Positions 6,317 through 9,267 of a stretch of DNA of 9,267 nt are shown here, in pieces. Every line of letters begins with the position of its first letter. The first letter of the stretch is position 1. This DNA comes from an uncultured Desulfobacterales bacterium (GTDB lineage: Bacteria > Desulfobacterota > Desulfobacteria > Desulfobacterales > JAFDCJ01). The notes beneath the pieces were generated by a model. It was not told the DNA's origin and ran no database searches. It saw nothing but the letters and a program-made list of their open reading frames with translations. Location of the stretch: positions 1-9,267 of the forward strand of contig CALZJV010000321.1 of NCBI GenBank assembly GCA_945787595.1, in the 5' to 3' direction. The translations under genes were made by a program, and so were the position numbers.

Positions 6317-6652
6317 GTCTATGCATATGAGCTTTGCTGTTTTCTGTCTGAACCCGCCCAACTGTGGTGTTCTCCAATTGTGGTGGACTCTGCAGAAAGG
6401 GAACGTTTCTTGCTAAACTATGCCCGCATGAGCGGACATAGTCTTGAACTCATATTGGAAAAAGTAAAAATTAGAGAACCCCTGGTTTCATTGCACTGGA
6501 TTCTGTGGGGCGCAGCCAAGCTTTGTGATCTCAAGGAAAACCGGACGGCGCCGCAGCTTATCCAGGCTCACGCGGAAAAGAAACCAAGGTACGAACGCAT
6601 CGCCGACCCGGTCAACATTGAGAAACTTCTTGATTTATTCCAGCCAAGATAA
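6317..6652 (+). pseudogene. Probable C-terminal remnant of an APH/choline-kinase-like phosphotransferase
   Basis: The frame opens after a TGA (6314-6316) and runs to TAA at 6650-6652. A GTG at 6380 would give 90 residues but has no ribosome site. Coding-like character begins near 6386: DSAERERFLLNYARMSG, then EPLVSLHWILWGAAKLCDL, then KKPRYERIADP and a final helix LLDLF. In aminoglycoside-phosphotransferase-type kinases, a run like (R..FL..Y....G) followed by a W-containing helix and a RY..I segment forms the C-terminal helical part, after the catalytic HGD and D motifs. Those motifs are absent here because the N-terminal two thirds are missing. The stop is 14 bases before the dehydrogenase ATG, so the intact gene may once have been its operon partner. 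It may instead be a short unknown protein. The family call is from memory and moderate at best. Confidence 0.4.
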
Positions 6653-6666
6653 CGAAAGGGGCAACC

Positions 6667-7755
6667 ATGCAATCGATGAAGGTAGCTGTCATGGGAGGCG
6701 GCAACGGTTCTCATACCATCGCGGCGGATCTGACTCTCAAGGGTCTAACTGTCAACATGTTCGAAATGGAGAAATTTGCAGGCCGCATGAAGGAGGTGTT
6801 CGAAACCCGCAAGATTGAGATCTCCGGGGTGGCCGGCAGCGGTACGGCAAAGTTGAACCTGGTCACAAGCGATATTCGCAAGGCGGTTGAAGGAGTGGAA
6901 ATCATTTTTATTCCCCTGCCCGGTTTTACCATCTCTGCCTACGGCCAAATTTTGGCTCCCGTTCTGGCGCCGCACCAGATGGTCGTCATTATGCCGGGAA
7001 CTCTGGCGGCTCTCGAATTTCGGGAAACGCTCCGTTCTTGCGGCAATCGAGAGGAGATAATCATCGCCGAAACAGGCGGGCTGCCGTTTGCAACCCGTCT
7101 CATCGGCCCGGGACGGGTCAAAACATTTCATATCAGAAAAGTATGTGGTCTGGCTGCGGTTCCCGGCCAATCCGGCCGTCAGGTCCGTGATAAACTGGCA
7201 GGGCTTTATCCGTTTGCTCTCAAAAAGACCGTGATTGAAACCGGGCTGGGGCATCTGACGCCGCTGCTGCATCCAGCCGGCAGCCTGCTCAACGCCGGTC
7301 GGATCGAAAGGTCTCACGGCGAATTTTACATGTACGAGGAAGGCATGACGCTGTCGGTGGTCAGGGTGATAGAATCTTTGGACCAAGAACGGCTGCAAAT
7401 TGGAGAAAGGTTGGGCGTTCGATTGCCGACCGGGGTGGATATGATGGTCGAGTCCGGCTATGGACCTCGGGGTAGCCTCTGGGAATCGCTCAATGGCAGT
7501 GCCGGGTTGACCCCTGTCAAAGGACCGGACTCCTTGGAAAACCGCTATGTAACGGAAGATATTCCGTACGGTCTTGTGGCCTGGGCCAGTCTGGCTAAGG
7601 CGGTGGGCGTCGATACCCCCATCATGAACGCCCTGATCGAAATTGGCGGTGTGATCATGGGAAAAAATTGTTGGCTTGAGGGCAGAAATCTCAATAAAAT
7701 GGGTTTGGCAAGTCTGAACACCGAACAGATCAAAAACTTTCTGGAACGGGGATAA
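6667..7755 (+). CDS. NAD(P)-dependent octopine/nopaline (opine) dehydrogenase family protein
   Basis: Cytoplasmic oxidoreductase of 362 residues. Known members reductively join an amino acid to a 2-keto acid (such as pyruvate or 2-oxoglutarate) with NAD(P)H, or run the reverse reaction. The N-terminal Rossmann domain begins KVAVMGGGNGSHTIAADL, with the nucleotide loop GGGNGS at residues 10-15, followed by MPGTLAALEF (109-118) and ETGGLPFATR (135-144). The C-terminal domain has GLGHLTPLLHPAG (193-205). Its H202-P203 fits the catalytic histidine of octopine dehydrogenase. R293 and D298 in RYVTEDIPYGLV keep the five-residue spacing of the Arg/Asp pair I recall from the scallop enzyme. Length is normal. 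The ATG at 6667 has AAAGGGG (6655-6661) 5 bases upstream; M4 is a possible alternative start. It lies between two divergent Liv transporters. Substrates cannot be read from sequence. A 343-codon antisense frame over it is a shadow. Confidence 0.88.
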   Translation: MQSMKVAVMGGGNGSHTIAADLTLKGLTVNMFEMEKFAGRMKEVFETRKIEISGVAGSGTAKLNLVTSDIRKAVEGVEIIFIPLPGFTISAYGQILAPVLAPHQMVVIMPGTLAALEFRETLRSCGNREEIIIAETGGLPFATRLIGPGRVKTFHIRKVCGLAAVPGQSGRQVRDKLAGLYPFALKKTVIETGLGHLTPLLHPAGSLLNAGRIERSHGEFYMYEEGMTLSVVRVIESLDQERLQIGERLGVRLPTGVDMMVESGYGPRGSLWESLNGSAGLTPVKGPDSLENRYVTEDIPYGLVAWASLAKAVGVDTPIMNALIEIGGVIMGKNCWLEGRNLNKMGLASLNTEQIKNFLERG

Positions 7756-8065
7756 AGAGCAGAATTCTAAATGCAAGCGGTAAAGTTAAATCGAATTCAG
7801 AAAGTGTATTGACATTCAATGCTTAAAATGGTTATATAGCCGATTCATTGACGTAATTTGGAATAAACCACGTCCATCGACGCCTAAATGCGATGACGTA
7901 TTTACGCACGCGGGAATTAGTACTGATAAGGCAATGACTTTGGATGGGTCGATAATTATATGTCCCTGTAATTGCATATCAAAGCACTAAGAAACCGCAA
8001 AAATAACTTTAAATAACCTGATTGATCCCTGCTCTAAACGCGGGGTCCGAGGTAGTTCAATTTCT
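7756..8065 (+). other. Intergenic region between the opine dehydrogenase and the second livG
   Basis: These 310 bases hold no gene. They contain two GAATTC-centred sequences (7762-7767 and 7793-7798), a good promoter candidate (7809-7837), two TGACGTA copies 45 bases apart (7849-7855 and 7894-7900), and a weak stem GATCCC/GGGGTC just upstream of the livG ribosome site. I see no T-run terminator after the dehydrogenase, so read-through into livG remains possible. Confidence 0.5.
7809..7837 (+). promoter_or_regulatory. Sigma70-type promoter candidate for the second liv cluster
   Basis: A consensus -35 TTGACA (7809-7814) is followed by 17 bases and TTATAT (7832-7837), or by 18 bases and TATATA (7833-7838). 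Transcription would begin near 7845 and leave a leader of about 220 bases before livG. This is the best promoter match in the window. Two TGACGTA copies (7849-7855, 7894-7900), the second inside a small CGTA-TT-TACG inverted repeat, lie just downstream where a repressor could act. Confidence 0.5.
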
Positions 8066-8839
8066 ATGGCTGAGTTGATAATTGAAGGGGTATCGAAACG
8101 ATTCGGCGGTCTGCTGGCAGTCGAAAATCTGGATTTGCAAGTACCGCAAGGCAAAATTTTAAGCCTGATAGGCCCTAACGGCGCCGGCAAAACCACCGTT
8201 TTTAATATGATCACCGGCGTCTATCCCCCCACCGAGGGCGCCATCACTTATAAAGGCACTAAACTGAACAATCTGAGGAGCAGCCGTATCATTGCTCAAG
8301 GAATCGCAAGGACCTTTCAGAATATCAGACTGTTCAAATCAATGACGGTGCTGGAAAATGTTCAGGTCGGTATGCACTGCCGCACCAAAAGTGGAGCCGT
8401 CAGGGCCCTGCTGAAAACCCGGTATGAAAAGCAGGAAGAAAAAAACATCAGCGAAAAGGCGGTCGAGATTCTGGAATTTATCGGGTTGAAAGAGCATCTG
8501 AACGACTATGCCTCCAGCCTGCCCTATGGTGAACAGCGGCGGCTGGAAATCGCCAGGGCCCTGGCCACTCAGCCCGAAATACTGCTTTTAGATGAACCGG
8601 CGGCCGGTATGAATCCCAAAGAAACGGCCGAGTTGATGAAATTGATTATCAAGCTGCGCGATACCGGGCTGACCATCTTTCTGGTAGAACATGACATGCG
8701 CCTGGTCATGGGGATTTCGCAAATGGTAACGGTACTGGATTACGGTCAAAAAATAGCTGAAGGCACACCTAAAGAGATTCAGCAAAACGAAACTGTTATT
8801 GAAGCCTACCTGGGAACCGGTGCCAAGTCCGAGAAATAA
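8066..8839 (+). CDS. livG: LivG-type ATP-binding protein of a second HAAT ABC transporter
   Basis: Cytoplasmic ATPase of 257 residues. It has Walker A GPNGAGKTT (residues 36-44), a Q-loop in ARTFQNIRLF (Q85), the signature LPYGEQRRLEIARAL (152-166), Walker B ILLLDEP (172-178), an H-loop VEHD (H209), and the LivG tail VIEAYLG. The LPYGEQ signature and VEHDM are the standard LivG forms, so this is a more canonical LivG than the one at 2997. The lysine/glutamate-rich insert at 117-131 is normal for LivG. The start has a moderate GAGGT (8049-8053) spaced 12 bases upstream. It leads a plus-strand cluster continued by a binding-protein gene at 9018. No matching LivF or permeases are visible inside the window. 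Confidence 0.95.
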   Translation: MAELIIEGVSKRFGGLLAVENLDLQVPQGKILSLIGPNGAGKTTVFNMITGVYPPTEGAITYKGTKLNNLRSSRIIAQGIARTFQNIRLFKSMTVLENVQVGMHCRTKSGAVRALLKTRYEKQEEKNISEKAVEILEFIGLKEHLNDYASSLPYGEQRRLEIARALATQPEILLLDEPAAGMNPKETAELMKLIIKLRDTGLTIFLVEHDMRLVMGISQMVTVLDYGQKIAEGTPKEIQQNETVIEAYLGTGAKSEK

Positions 8840-8881
8840 GTATTTATTTAGGTCATTAAGAAATTTTTGTCATTCTGATTT

Positions 8882-8930
8882 GTTTCGAATTTCGATACTT
8901 GTCCGCCTGGAGGATTCGAATTTCGGATTT
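8882..8930. repeat. Short repeat element with 11-base direct repeats (7-base units)
   Basis: TTCGAATTTCG occurs at 8884-8894 and again at 8915-8925, each as part of a 7-base-period run (TTTCGAA, TTTCGAT; ATTCGAA, TTTCGGA). Between them is GTCCGCCTGGAGGA. Because TTCGAA is self-complementary the element can partly fold on itself. A 10-base palindrome, ATTCATGAAT, follows at 8931-8940. It lies in the livG to binding-protein gap (8840-9017), where I see no gene and no clear terminator. Confidence 0.5.
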
Positions 8931-9017
8931 ATTCATGAATGCCCGACGATTTAGCACTATCATGGGCATATCTATTAACTGGTAAATTGTCTAACAGCGA
9001 AGAGAGGAGGTAGTATC

Positions 9018-9267
9018 ATGAAAAAATTTAGCATTTTCGTTCTGTGTTTGACCTTGATTGTGGGAATTCATGGTCTGGTTCTGGCCAAGACCCTGAAACT
9101 CGGCACCTTGAGTCCCCTGACCGGACCTTATGCTCAGGACGGCACCGACATTCTGCAGGGTGTCAAAACAGCGGTCAGCGTATACGGACCGGTGAAAGGG
9201 TATGATAAGGTCGAGGTGCTTCCCGGTGACAGTGCCTGTGACGGCGGTAAAGCCACCATGGCCGCCA
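9018..9267 (+). CDS. livK: Sec-exported substrate-binding protein, LivK-like (N-terminal part, cut by window end)
   Basis: The first 83 codons of a periplasmic binding protein; the rest lies beyond 9267. It begins with a basic MKK, then a hydrophobic core (FSIFVLCLTLIVGIHGLVL) and a likely signal peptidase I site after VLA (residues 21-23), so export is by the Sec route. The mature start, LKLGTLSPLTGPYAQDGTD, is typical of the Peripla_BP_6/LivK family, and the GDSACDGGKATMAA segment matches the family's D.ACDP..A motif. The start is fixed by AGAGAGGAGG (9001-9010), 7 bases before the ATG. It follows livG by 178 bases. It differs clearly from the Tat-exported binding protein at 4225, so it probably binds a different ligand or serves the second transporter. 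Confidence 0.9.
   Translation, partial: MKKFSIFVLCLTLIVGIHGLVLAKTLKLGTLSPLTGPYAQDGTDILQGVKTAVSVYGPVKGYDKVEVLPGDSACDGGKATMAA

Noticed and set aside
6098..6416. Two overlapping short frames (6098-6361 minus, 6198-6416 plus)
   Set aside because: AT-rich sequence, no ribosome site and no recognisable motifs; a different frame on the minus strand (5959-6141) looks more protein-like.
6745..7776. 343-codon minus-strand open frame across the opine dehydrogenase
   Set aside because: It is antisense to a clearly recognisable enzyme, has a low-complexity, His/Gln/Phe-rich composition with no family motif, and has no ribosome site. It is a codon-bias shadow.
8020..8066. tRNA-like 3' end (GTTCAATTTC) before the second livG
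   Set aside because: Only a T-loop-like string is present; no acceptor, D or anticodon stems can be built around it.

Overview
The window comes from a bacterial chromosome, most likely a Gram-negative anaerobe of the Desulfobacterota (Desulfobacterales-like). The reasons are the stacking of branched-chain amino acid type (HAAT/Liv) ABC transporters, their protein style, and gaps filled with palindromes built from short 7-10 base units, which I associate from memory with that group. This taxonomic guess is inference; there is no rRNA or marker gene here.

Layout. (1) Positions 178-5562, minus strand: a complete five-gene ABC transporter read in the order livK, livG, livF, livH, livM. It has a Tat-exported binding protein (4225-5562), two ATPases (2997-3710 and 2341-2994) and two permeases (1143-2030 and 178-1146). 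livG/livF are 2 bases apart and livH/livM overlap by 4 bases. The gaps before livG (about 500 bases) and livH (about 310 bases), and the flanks of the cluster, hold inverted-repeat elements. (2) Positions 5563-6666: a gene-poor divergent region. It holds a second copy of the interspersed repeat, a short minus-strand reading frame with a winged-helix (Fur-like) look, and a plus-strand fragment that resembles the C-terminus of an APH-type phosphotransferase. (3) Positions 6667-7755, plus strand: an NAD(P)-dependent octopine/nopaline (opine) dehydrogenase family enzyme. (4) Positions 8066 to the window end, plus strand: the start of a second Liv-type transporter, with a LivG ATPase and a Sec-exported binding protein cut by the window edge.

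How it fits together. Transporter 1 is self-contained: periplasmic LivK would deliver ligand to LivHM, driven by LivGF. Transporter 2 has only its LivG and binding protein visible; its permeases and LivF would have to lie past 9267 or elsewhere. The opine-dehydrogenase-like enzyme sits between the two divergent import systems, so the imported substrate may be an opine or related N-(carboxyalkyl) amino acid, or an amino acid used to make one. That link rests on gene order only.

The most unusual structure is in the gaps. At least five elements are imperfect inverted repeats whose arms are degenerate tandem runs of a short unit. The unit is different each time, with periods of 7, 8, 8-9 and 10 bases. 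One element is present twice (2104-2325 and 5652-5910) with the same flanking palindrome.
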